A DNA stretch of 6,324 nt from Oscillospiraceae bacterium (GTDB lineage: Bacteria > Bacillota > Clostridia > Oscillospirales > Ruminococcaceae). A program made the position numbers and the translations under genes. Shown here piece after piece: positions 1-5,392 of the stretch (positions are counted from its first letter, which is position 1; every line of letters starts with the position of its first letter). Under the pieces are notes generated by a model. That model saw only the letters and a list, made by a program, of their open reading frames with translations. It was not told the origin of the DNA and made no database searches. Location: assembly GCA_003445125.1 (NCBI GenBank), contig DLVP01000072.1, forward strand, positions 1 to 6,324, in the 5' to 3' direction.

Positions 1-703
1 GCACATCCGGCACAAAGCCTGCACCGATGCCCTGAATTTTATGCGCACCTGCCACACCGGTGGACAGCACCGCCGAAGATTTCGGCTCGACCGCGACCAC
101 CTTGATTGCGGGATTTTTGGATTTCAGATATTGTCCGACGCCCGTCACCGTGCCGCCCGTGCCGACGCCCGCCACAAACACGTCCACTTTTCCGTCGGTA
201 TCTTCATAAATCTCCGGTCCCGTGGTGGCAAAGTGCGCCGCCGGGTTTGCCGGATTGACAAACTGTCCCGGAATGAAGCTGTTCGGGATTTCCTTTGCCA
301 GCTCATCGGCTTTTTCAATCGCACCCTTCATCCCTTTTTTGCCCTCGGTCAGTACCAGTTCCGCACCGTATGCTTTCATCAGACGGCGGCGCTCCACCGA
401 CATGGTTTCCGGCATGACAATGATGATCCGATAGCCGCGTGCCGCCGCGATCATTGCCAGTCCGATACCGGTATTGCCCGACGTCGGCTCAATGATCACC
501 GAATCGGGTTTGAGCTTTCCGCTTTTCTCCGCTTCATCGATCATAGCCTTGGCGATACGGTCCTTGACCGATCCCGCGGGATTGAAATATTCCAGTTTTG
601 CCACAATCTTTGCTTTCAGACCGAATTTCTTTTCCAGATGCGTCAGTTCCAGCAGAGGAGTTTTCCCGACCAACTGATCGGCGGATGTATAAATGTTTGC
701 CAT
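1..703 (-). CDS. cysK: Cysteine synthase (O-acetylserine sulfhydrylase), 3' end cut by window edge
   Basis: Makes L-cysteine and acetate from O-acetylserine and sulfide, using PLP, in the cytoplasm. Translated from ATG at 701-703, 234 codons are visible of a family usually about 305-310 residues long; the C-terminus lies beyond base 1. Seen in the sequence: the PLP-lysine motif PAGSVKDR with Lys47, the substrate loop TSGNTG at residues 74-79, the PLP-phosphate glycine loop GTGGT at 181-185 and the conserved QGIGAG at 224-229. The chosen start follows an AAAGGA ribosome binding site about 10 bases upstream and gives the usual N-terminus ([18 protein letters not shown]). The gene has its own strong promoter and a probable operator in its leader, and is separated by a terminator from the secreted-protein gene upstream. 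A cystathionine beta-synthase-type paralogue is less likely given the short N-terminus and cysK-type motifs. Confidence 0.96.
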   Translation of the reverse strand, partial: MANIYTSADQLVGKTPLLELTHLEKKFGLKAKIVAKLEYFNPAGSVKDRIAKAMIDEAEKSGKLKPDSVIIEPTSGNTGIGLAMIAAARGYRIIIVMPETMSVERRRLMKAYGAELVLTEGKKGMKGAIEKADELAKEIPNSFIPGQFVNPANPAAHFATTGPEIYEDTDGKVDVFVAGVGTGGTVTGVGQYLKSKNPAIKVVAVEPKSSAVLSTGVAGAHKIQGIGAGFVPDV

Positions 704-728
704 AATAAAATCATTTCCTTTCATTTAA

Positions 729-751
729 TAACCAATTAATCTGATAGGTTA
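729..751. promoter_or_regulatory. Inverted repeat (probable operator) at the cysK transcription start
   Basis: A 23-bp imperfect palindrome has half-sites TAACC (729-733) and GGTTA (747-751), extended inward by matching AT pairs. It lies just downstream of the cysK -10 box, about where transcription starts, which is where a repressor would block initiation. Cysteine genes of Firmicutes are commonly controlled by Rrf2-family regulators such as CymR. Assigning this site to such a regulator is inference from position and symmetry; no regulator gene is in the window. Confidence 0.5.
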
Positions 752-756
752 ATAGG

Positions 757-785
757 ATTATAGCACATATCCCTCCTTCTGTCAA
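757..785 (-). promoter_or_regulatory. cysK promoter, perfect sigma-A consensus
   Basis: On the minus strand, TTGACA (780-785) and TATAAT (757-762) are separated by exactly 17 bp. Both hexamers match consensus completely, so the promoter should be very strong unless repressed. Predicted start of transcription is near 750, inside the inverted repeat at 729-751, giving a leader of about 47 bases. Confidence 0.9.
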
Positions 786-791
786 TAGGAA

Positions 792-834
792 AAATGAAAA
801 AAGCAGGAGATTTTTTCTCCTGCTTTTTTCATTT
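792..834 (-). terminator. Rho-independent terminator of the 95-residue secreted protein gene
   Basis: A perfect 19-bp stem (792-810 with 816-834) encloses a 5-base loop; the core GCAGGAGA/TCTCCTGC is flanked by A-rich and T-rich runs, so it could work in both directions. The stem begins within the TAA stop codon (833-835) of the secreted protein gene and ends only 6 bases before the -35 box of cysK. It therefore insulates cysK from upstream transcription. Confidence 0.88.
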
Positions 835-1120
835 AATACCAGATATCGCCGCCGACCCACTGATCTTTTTCCACTACGTCCACAATTGCCTGCAGTGCCT
901 TTATGGTCTCCAGATCGCTTTCGGTCGGATTTTTCAGCGGAAGGAAATCCCGCTCCAGCACGCCGGAAGCCACGTCCAGTCCGATCGGATCGGTGCGGTA
1001 TTCCGTCTGCAAATTCGTCAGCACAAAGTCAACCCCCTCTCCGACTGCTCCCGCCAAAGGCGAAAGCACGTTCAGGCACAGGCAAAGCGCCGCAAAAAGC
1101 GAAATCCATTTTTTTCGCAT
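833..1120 (-). CDS. Small secreted protein (95 aa) with C-terminal DIWY motif; GH78-like N-terminal fragment
   Basis: Function not recognised. Start ATG at 1118-1120 is chosen because it follows a strong GGGAGGGG ribosome binding site by 6 bases and a promoter at 1151-1179; a longer reading back to 1207 would begin upstream of that promoter. Residues 1-25 form a signal peptide (MRKK, hydrophobic core, LAGA cleavage region). Residues 37-50 (NLQTEYRTDPIGLDV) resemble the first strand of secreted GH78 alpha-L-rhamnosidases, where a PRxSW motif normally follows; here it does not, and no catalytic region exists. Residues 65-95 form a probable amphipathic helix and end in GGDIWY. The last 20 residues align without gaps to the end of the transglutaminase-like protein at 3684-5186. 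It may be a functional mini-protein or a gene shortened by an in-frame internal deletion. Intact expression signals favour an expressed product. Confidence 0.8.
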   Translation of the reverse strand: MRKKWISLFAALCLCLNVLSPLAGAVGEGVDFVLTNLQTEYRTDPIGLDVASGVLERDFLPLKNPTESDLETIKALQAIVDVVEKDQWVGGDIWY

Positions 1121-1150
1121 GGTGATCCCCTCCCGTTTAAGATTATTTTT

Positions 1151-1179
1151 AATATACCGTTTTTCCGAAAAAACTTCAA
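1151..1179 (-). promoter_or_regulatory. Promoter of the 95-residue secreted protein gene
   Basis: On the minus strand TTGAAG (1174-1179) and TATATT (1151-1156) have a 17-bp spacer. Transcription should start near 1144, leaving a leader of about 24 bases that holds the GGGAGGGG ribosome binding site. It is divergent from the galT promoter. Confidence 0.75.
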
Positions 1180-1196
1180 GTCTGAAACACACGACT

Positions 1197-1209
1197 TTTT
1201 GCCGCAAAA
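1197..1209. promoter_or_regulatory. 13-bp perfect palindrome between divergent promoters
   Basis: TTTTGC-C-GCAAAA is a perfect inverted repeat around a single central base, located between the divergent promoters of the secreted protein gene and galT. It could be a regulator site serving one or both genes. At this length and A/T content, chance is also possible. Confidence 0.25.
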
Positions 1210-1272
1210 TTTATGCTTCGCGCGCGTTTTTGCGTATTTGTCCTTTTTTCTGTGCCTCTTCGCACAAATCTC

Positions 1273-1301
1273 TTGATTTCGGGAAAAAAACTCTGTATAA
1301 T
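1273..1301 (+). promoter_or_regulatory. galT promoter
   Basis: TTGATT (1273-1278) and a perfect TATAAT (1296-1301) are separated by 17 bp. Transcription should start near 1308, giving a leader of about 28 bases that contains the GGAGG site at 1324-1328. There is no room for a leader riboswitch. Confidence 0.85.
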
Positions 1302-1335
1302 AATTTCGATAACATATTGGTTCGGAGGAAAGAAC

Positions 1336-2829
1336 ATGACCGTTGATGAAGCTGTCTTCAGCCTGGTGCAATACGGACTGGACAAAGGATTTTACCGTGA
1401 AGATGACCGCATTTTCATGACCAACCGCCTGTTGGAAGTGATGCAGGAAGAAACTTATGAAGAACCGCAGATCACGCCCGAAAAGGATCCGGAAGTGATT
1501 CTTGATGCGCTCTGCGCACACGCACTGGAAAAAGGACTGATCGAAGACGGTCCCGTGGCACACGATCTGTTTGACACCAAGCTCATGGGCGTGCTGCTCC
1601 CCTTGCCCTCACAGGTCAACGAAACTTTCTGGAAGCTGTACGAAACTTCCCCGAAGCTTGCCACCGACTGGTATTATGACTTCAGCCGCGACACCAACTA
1701 CATCCGCCGCGGACGCATTGCCAAAGACATGAAATGGGTCACCCCCACCGCCTACGGCGATATGGACATCACCATCAACCTTTCCAAGCCGGAAAAGGAT
1801 CCAAAGGCGATCGCCGCCGCAAAACTGAAAAAACAAAGCGGATATCCCAAATGTATGCTCTGCCCTGAAAACGAAGGGTACGCGGGACGTGTGGATCACC
1901 CTGCGCGCCAGAATCATCGGATTCTTCATCTGACGATCAATCATCAGTCCTGGAGAATGCAGTATTCGCCGTACGTTTATTATAATGAACACTGCATTGT
2001 GTTCAACAGCCAACACGTACCGATGAAAATTGAGCGCGCCACCTTCTGCAAGCTGCTTGACTTCGTCGATCTGTTTCCGCACTATTTTGTCGGTTCCAAT
2101 GCCGACCTGCCGATCGTCGGCGGTTCGATTCTGACGCACGACCATTTCCAGGGCGGACATTACACCTTTGCCATGGAAAAAGCGCCGATTGAAACCGAGC
2201 TTTCCTTTGCGGGATTTGAGGATGTGAAGGCGGGCATCGTCCGCTGGCCGATGTCGGTCATTCGTCTGGCGCACAAGAACAAGACCCGTCTGGTTGAGCT
2301 TGCGGATCGGATTCTGAACGCATGGCGCGGATACACCGACGAAAGTGCCTTCATCTTTGCCGAAACCGACGGTCAGCCGCACAACACGATCACGCCGATC
2401 GCCCGCCGCCGCGGTGAGGACTTCGAGCTTGACCTCGTGCTGCGCAACAACATTACGACCGACGAGCATCCTCTCGGCGTTTTCCATCCGCACGCCGAGC
2501 TGCATCATATTAAAAAGGAAAACATCGGTTTGATCGAAGTGATGGGACTTGCCGTTCTGCCCGCCCGTCTGAAAAACGAGCTGAAGCTTCTGGGCGACAA
2601 AATTGTGCACGGAGAAAGCCTGCGCGACGATCCTGCGGTCAGCCTGCACGCCGACTGGGCAGAAGAATTTTTGAAGCACTACGATCATGTGACGGAAGAA
2701 AACATCGACCAGATTCTCAAGGACGAAGTCGGCAAGGTGTTTGCCAAGGTGCTGGAGCACGCCGGTGTCTACAAACGCACCGAGGAAGGCAAAGCGGCAT
2801 TTCTCCGTTTTGTTTTCTCCGTTCGCTGA
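1336..2829 (+). CDS. galT: Galactose-1-phosphate uridylyltransferase, class II (firmicute type)
   Basis: Leloir pathway enzyme: transfers UMP from UDP-glucose to galactose-1-phosphate through a uridylylated histidine, giving glucose-1-phosphate and UDP-galactose, in the cytoplasm. The product is 497 residues, the size expected for class II GalT and much longer than the E. coli class I enzyme (about 350). Seen: CMLC (Cys173, Cys176) and the active-site HDHFQGG starting at His268. By analogy with the E. coli HPHxQ motif, His270 would be the nucleophile and Gln272 the phosphate-binding glutamine; Cys173, Cys176 and His268 match the metal-ligand pattern. The start at 1336 follows GGAGG by 7 bases; the reading frame is open further upstream but would run through the promoter. 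No galK or galE is adjacent, so it appears monocistronic. Two hairpins follow the gene. Confidence 0.96.
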   Translation: MTVDEAVFSLVQYGLDKGFYREDDRIFMTNRLLEVMQEETYEEPQITPEKDPEVILDALCAHALEKGLIEDGPVAHDLFDTKLMGVLLPLPSQVNETFWKLYETSPKLATDWYYDFSRDTNYIRRGRIAKDMKWVTPTAYGDMDITINLSKPEKDPKAIAAAKLKKQSGYPKCMLCPENEGYAGRVDHPARQNHRILHLTINHQSWRMQYSPYVYYNEHCIVFNSQHVPMKIERATFCKLLDFVDLFPHYFVGSNADLPIVGGSILTHDHFQGGHYTFAMEKAPIETELSFAGFEDVKAGIVRWPMSVIRLAHKNKTRLVELADRILNAWRGYTDESAFIFAETDGQPHNTITPIARRRGEDFELDLVLRNNITTDEHPLGVFHPHAELHHIKKENIGLIEVMGLAVLPARLKNELKLLGDKIVHGESLRDDPAVSLHADWAEEFLKHYDHVTEENIDQILKDEVGKVFAKVLEHAGVYKRTEEGKAAFLRFVFSVR

Positions 2830-2843
2830 ACACAAAGTACGAC

Positions 2844-2893
2844 CTCGTTCGTTGCCGGAAACGGCAGGCGTTTTGTCCGGCAACCCCAACGAG
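2844..2893 (+). other. Two-part hairpin in the galT 3' untranslated region
   Basis: CTCGTT (2844-2849) pairs with AACGAG (2888-2893), and TTGCCGGA (2852-2859) pairs with TCCGGCAA (2876-2883), forming a stem with an asymmetric internal loop and a 16-base apical loop. It starts 15 bases after the galT stop and lacks a following T run, so it is more likely an RNA 3'-end stabiliser or part of a compound terminator than a terminator alone. Confidence 0.5.
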
Positions 2894-2900
2894 TGAAACC

Positions 2901-2950
2901 ACCGTCCGCGGCGGCAAACTTTACGTTTGCCGCCGCGGACGGTATCTTTT
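2901..2950 (+). terminator. Probable galT terminator, long GC-rich hairpin with weak T tract
   Basis: A perfect 19-bp stem (2901-2919 with 2925-2943) closes a 5-base loop and is followed by ATCTTTT at 2944-2950. The stem is very stable, but the T tract is short and interrupted, so termination efficiency is uncertain. Confidence 0.65.
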
Positions 2951-3073
2951 AAAATTCACGTTTCCCGATTCCTTCCGGCGTGCAGAATCACCGTAGAAGG
3001 GAGCGGATTCACAGAATCATTCGTTTTTTTAAAGTGATTACACGGGAATATTCTAACCCTATATGCACAGCCG

Positions 3074-3104
3074 CAGGCGGCGCGCAGAAACTGCGCGCCG
3101 CCTG
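3074..3104. repeat. Perfect GC-rich inverted repeat, 14-bp stem and 3-base loop
   Basis: CAGGCGGCGCGCAG (3074-3087) pairs perfectly with 3091-3104 around AAA. Neither side has a T tract and no gene adjoins it directly. It could be a backup terminator for galT readthrough, a block to antisense readthrough from the dockerin side, or a copy of a dispersed palindromic repeat. Confidence 0.6.
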
Positions 3105-3137
3105 TTCACTCCCCGCCGTCATTTTCAGGCATCATAC

Positions 3138-3170
3138 AAAAAACGGTTCAGAAAAATCCGAACCGTTTTT
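3138..3170 (-). terminator. Terminator of the transglutaminase-dockerin transcripts
   Basis: An 11-bp stem AAAAACGGTTC (3139-3149) / GAACCGTTTTT (3160-3170) has a 10-base loop. Read on the minus strand it ends in a run of six T, 5 bases after the dockerin stop codon. No other terminator lies between this and the transglutaminase-like gene. The flanking A and T runs could also stop plus-strand transcripts. Confidence 0.88.
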
Positions 3171-3175
3171 ATTTC

Positions 3176-3589
3176 TCAATACCAGATGTCGTTGCCGTCC
3201 GGATCCTTCAGCCAGCCGTCACCGTCACCGTCGGAGGTTTTCACCGGATAATTCTTCTGTTCTTCCTGTCCTTCAAACGTACGGTTGTACAGCAAACGAA
3301 TCGCATCTTTGATATCAATCGAGCCACTGCCGTCATAATCCAGCCAATCGGTATTTCTCGGATATTTCACGGAATTGAGCAGATGTCTTGTCATATATAC
3401 CGCATCATCGGTATCTTCTTTGCCGTCACCGTTGACATCCAACGGTTTCTTTGAAGAATTCGTATTGCTGTCCGAAGAATGATTGCGGATCGTCTCCCAA
3501 TCGGTTGTCAAATCCGTGGCATACACGCAAAGAGACATCGCAGAAACAAACAGTGTCAGTGCAAGAACGACTGCCAAAATTCTTTTCAT
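3176..3589 (-). CDS. Stand-alone secreted dockerin type I protein with C-terminal DIWY motif
   Basis: A 137-residue exported protein with no catalytic domain. Residues 1-24 are a signal peptide (MKR, hydrophobic core, cleavage near VYA|TD). After a Ser/Asn-rich linker (37-47) come two dockerin Ca2+ loops: Asp51, Asn53, Asp55, Asp59, Asp62, and Asp84, Asp86, Ser88, Asp92, Asp95, each followed by the F-like helix typical of dockerin type I. Dockerins bind cohesin modules, normally to bring enzymes to scaffoldins or the cell surface. Here the dockerin would itself be the cargo, or serve an unknown binding role. Residues 120-131 (DGDGDG then Asp131) form a possible third Ca2+ loop just before the end GNDIWY. 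Start ATG 3587-3589 is preceded by GGAGGAG. It lies 94 bp downstream of the transglutaminase-like gene on the same strand, with its own promoter as well. No cohesin gene is visible in the window. Confidence 0.9.
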   Translation of the reverse strand: MKRILAVVLALTLFVSAMSLCVYATDLTTDWETIRNHSSDSNTNSSKKPLDVNGDGKEDTDDAVYMTRHLLNSVKYPRNTDWLDYDGSGSIDIKDAIRLLYNRTFEGQEEQKNYPVKTSDGDGDGWLKDPDGNDIWY

Positions 3590-3640
3590 AATTCACTACT
3601 CCTCCAAAGAAGTTGCCGAACGCTTCGGATACTGCTTTTA

Positions 3641-3668
3641 TTGTACCATAAAAAAATCGGTTTTGCAA
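3641..3668 (-). promoter_or_regulatory. Promoter of the dockerin gene, extended -10
   Basis: On the minus strand TACAAT (3641-3646) is preceded by TG one base upstream (extended -10), with TTGCAA (3663-3668) 16 bp further up as a modest -35. The -35 box is only 15 bases past the stop of the upstream transglutaminase-like gene. The leader of about 45 bases contains a small CCGAA/TTCGG hairpin (3617-3629) just before the ribosome binding site. Confidence 0.7.
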
Positions 3669-3683
3669 GTCTTTTTTTGTATA

Positions 3684-5186
3684 TTAGTACCATATTTCTC
3701 CGTCCCCGAATCCGACATTTTCCGCCAGACACACCATTTTGCACAGCTTCTCCGCAAGATCGGCAGGCTGTGTCGGCACCGCCGCCCGTGCAATCGCCCT
3801 GATGCTGAGTACGCGTTGCGTTTCTGCCGTCAGTGTGCCGAACGGCGTTTCCGCCAGCGGCAAAACCGCCAGTTCAAACCCGTATGCCGATTCGGGAATC
3901 TCGCCGATCACCGCGGTATAATACCGATTTTCCCCGTCCTCGCCGAAAAATTCCGCAGTAAGGCACAGCAATCGGTCATCGCCGTTTTCGTACATTTCCC
4001 ACAGCGATTGTCCCTCCGCCATCCGTACAGGCAGCACCAGCACGCGGCAGGTGACCGCCGCAGCGGCGTCCTTTTTCACCCGTACCCGCACCCGCAGTGC
4101 CGCAGGTTCGATACGCAGACCCGTTCCCGCTTCGGTGACCGCCGAAGGGCTGTAAGCCATCGGGAAAAGCGTCGGATAGTCCTTTTCATCCGGCTCATGA
4201 GCATCGGAAAATGTGGGAAATGCCGTTTCAAACGACGGCGTTTCACTGCCTGCCAGACAAGCAAACGTCTCTGTCTGCAGTCCGTCGGTCTCGGTCAGAT
4301 CCACCGCATACCACGCGCCGCCGATGTGCACAAGATTCCACGAATGTGCGCCGTCCCCCGCCGTCTGGCGGAACACGCCCGCCACGTTCACCGCCTCGAT
4401 TCCCGCGCGGTCGCACAGCCATTTGAACGCATACGAAAATCCCTGGCACACGGGTCCCGTCTGCGCGTCGTTTTCGCTTGTAAGCGCGCTGTACGCCGTA
4501 TGTGCAAGCGGATAGTTCCGATATTCCGTGTGTTCTTCATTATAGGTATTGTGCTCACAAAGCCAGCGGACAAAAAGCATCACCCGCTCCTGCGTTTTCT
4601 CGGGCAAATCACGGCACAGAATGTCCACCTGCTCCTGCGTCGCCTTTGCCGCGGCGCGCAGAGCTTCATCGTTTCCGAACAGCTCGGTGCTGTCCGAAAA
4701 CACCGTCAGAGTGACCGTACTTCCGTCCCCCACATAACGTACGCGAAAGCGCGTGAACCAAAAAAGCTCCGTATGATCGTTCCACAGGGCGTCCGCCACC
4801 GTTTTCATGGACAGCTCGTTTTTGAACTGTGTGAAGGACGCCTGATCCAGCGGTGTCCCGGTATCCACCGTCACCGAAAAATTCTGACGGCAACGCAGCT
4901 GCTCCGCTCCGATTTGTTTCATAGCCGTCACAAGCGCGGCATATACCTTTTGTTGCAGGGGTGTGAGACGACGGTAAAAATACTCGCCGCAGGACGGAAC
5001 ATAGTGTTCGGGAATCGGCGCGTCATACGCTGCCGCTTCTTCCTCTTCGAGTGTGAGCAGGTTCGTGACGTCCTGCCACCACGACGGAGAAATCCATTCA
5101 AAATCCTCCGCCGGCTGCGCATGGGACAGCGGCGCACACAGCATCAACATCAGCACCGCACAAAGCCATCCGACGATTTTCTTCAC
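3684..5186 (-). CDS. Secreted transglutaminase-like (papain-fold) protein with C-terminal EIWY motif
   Basis: A 500-residue exported protein with a transglutaminase-like core. The start is GTG (5184-5186), 9 bases after AGGAGG and about 24 bases after the predicted transcription start. Residues 1-23 are a signal peptide (KK, hydrophobic core, SHA|QP). Residues 75-180 include the ALWNDHTELFWF segment that often precedes the core in clostridial secreted members. The core spans about 190-300 and keeps the catalytic triad: Cys247 (GPVCQGFSYAF), His281 (GAHSWN) and Asp296 (WYAVD). Residues 350-470 are probably a beta-rich domain. Residues 471-500 are a helical tail ending DGEIWY. Family members cross-link, deamidate or hydrolyse amide bonds in surface proteins, or act as proteases; the substrate here is unknown. 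No terminator separates it from the dockerin gene, so co-transcription is likely. A cell-wall or matrix-acting role is inference. Confidence 0.9.
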   Translation of the reverse strand: MKKIVGWLCAVLMLMLCAPLSHAQPAEDFEWISPSWWQDVTNLLTLEEEEAAAYDAPIPEHYVPSCGEYFYRRLTPLQQKVYAALVTAMKQIGAEQLRCRQNFSVTVDTGTPLDQASFTQFKNELSMKTVADALWNDHTELFWFTRFRVRYVGDGSTVTLTVFSDSTELFGNDEALRAAAKATQEQVDILCRDLPEKTQERVMLFVRWLCEHNTYNEEHTEYRNYPLAHTAYSALTSENDAQTGPVCQGFSYAFKWLCDRAGIEAVNVAGVFRQTAGDGAHSWNLVHIGGAWYAVDLTETDGLQTETFACLAGSETPSFETAFPTFSDAHEPDEKDYPTLFPMAYSPSAVTEAGTGLRIEPAALRVRVRVKKDAAAAVTCRVLVLPVRMAEGQSLWEMYENGDDRLLCLTAEFFGEDGENRYYTAVIGEIPESAYGFELAVLPLAETPFGTLTAETQRVLSIRAIARAAVPTQPADLAEKLCKMVCLAENVGFGDGEIWY

Positions 5187-5216
5187 GCCGCTCCCCTCCT
5201 TTTTCTCAACTCTTTT

Positions 5217-5245
5217 ATCATAGCGAAAAAGCGCCGCAAAGTCAA
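5217..5245 (-). promoter_or_regulatory. Promoter of the transglutaminase-like gene
   Basis: On the minus strand TTGACT (5240-5245) and TATGAT (5217-5222) are separated by 17 bp. Transcription should start near 5210. It is divergent from the EF-G-like gene promoter, with 34 bp between the two -35 boxes. Confidence 0.85.
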
Positions 5246-5279
5246 CCGCTGTTTTTCGAAAACTTTTTTCAAAACCCTC

Positions 5280-5308
5280 TTGCTTTTTGTGTAAAAAAGT
5301 ACTATAAT
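5280..5308 (+). promoter_or_regulatory. Promoter of the EF-G-like gene
   Basis: TTGCTT (5280-5285) and a perfect TATAAT (5303-5308) are separated by 17 bp. The leader of about 78 bases is AT-rich and contains TTTGAAAAT (5320-5328) complementary to ATTTTCAAA (5349-5357), a possible 9-bp stem. In such AT-rich sequence that pairing may be chance. Confidence 0.75.
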
Positions 5309-5392
5309 TAAAACATAAATTTGAAAATTATTGTTAAATTTTACCAAGATTTTCAAAGATTTTTCGCCATACGGCAGATTGGGTGGTCAAAT

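Larger units (their letters stand above)
2830..3175. other. Gene-free convergent intergenic region between galT and the dockerin gene
   Basis: No credible coding sequence is seen here on either strand. It holds, in order, a two-part hairpin (2844-2893), a long GC-rich hairpin that probably ends galT transcripts (2901-2943), about 130 bases of AT-richer sequence with no recognised feature, a perfect GC-rich hairpin (3074-3104), and the terminator of the minus-strand dockerin gene (3138-3170). Confidence 0.7.

Noticed and set aside
41..739. 232-codon open frame on the plus strand
   Set aside because: It is antisense to cysK and has an Arg/His-rich composition typical of shadow frames.
1121..1207. 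N-terminal extension of the 95-residue protein to an ATG at 1207
   Set aside because: The extension starts upstream of the TTGAAG-17-TATATT promoter, lacks a ribosome binding site and would bury the signal peptide; the start at 1120 has a strong site.
1609..2889. 426-codon open frame on the minus strand
   Set aside because: It is the antisense shadow of galT with no promoter, ribosome binding site or known motif.
2980..3312. 110-codon plus-strand frame spanning the galT-dockerin intergenic region
   Set aside because: It has no ribosome binding site, a low-complexity basic composition, runs through two hairpins and overlaps the end of the dockerin gene.
3684..3698. LPXTG/sortase or PEP-CTERM-type sorting signal at the shared C-terminus
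   Set aside because: No LPXTG-like or PEP motif, no hydrophobic helix and no basic tail is present; the proteins stop right at IWY.
3483..5294. 603-codon open frame on the plus strand
   Set aside because: It is antisense to the transglutaminase-like gene, rich in Arg, His and Cys, has no recognisable domain or ribosome binding site, and also runs into the dockerin leader. The minus-strand gene has a signal peptide, catalytic triad and promoter.
5320..5357. Riboswitch or attenuator in the EF-G-like leader
   Set aside because: Only one 9-bp AT-rich complementarity is present, with no conserved riboswitch core and no terminator-like stem, so chance pairing cannot be excluded.
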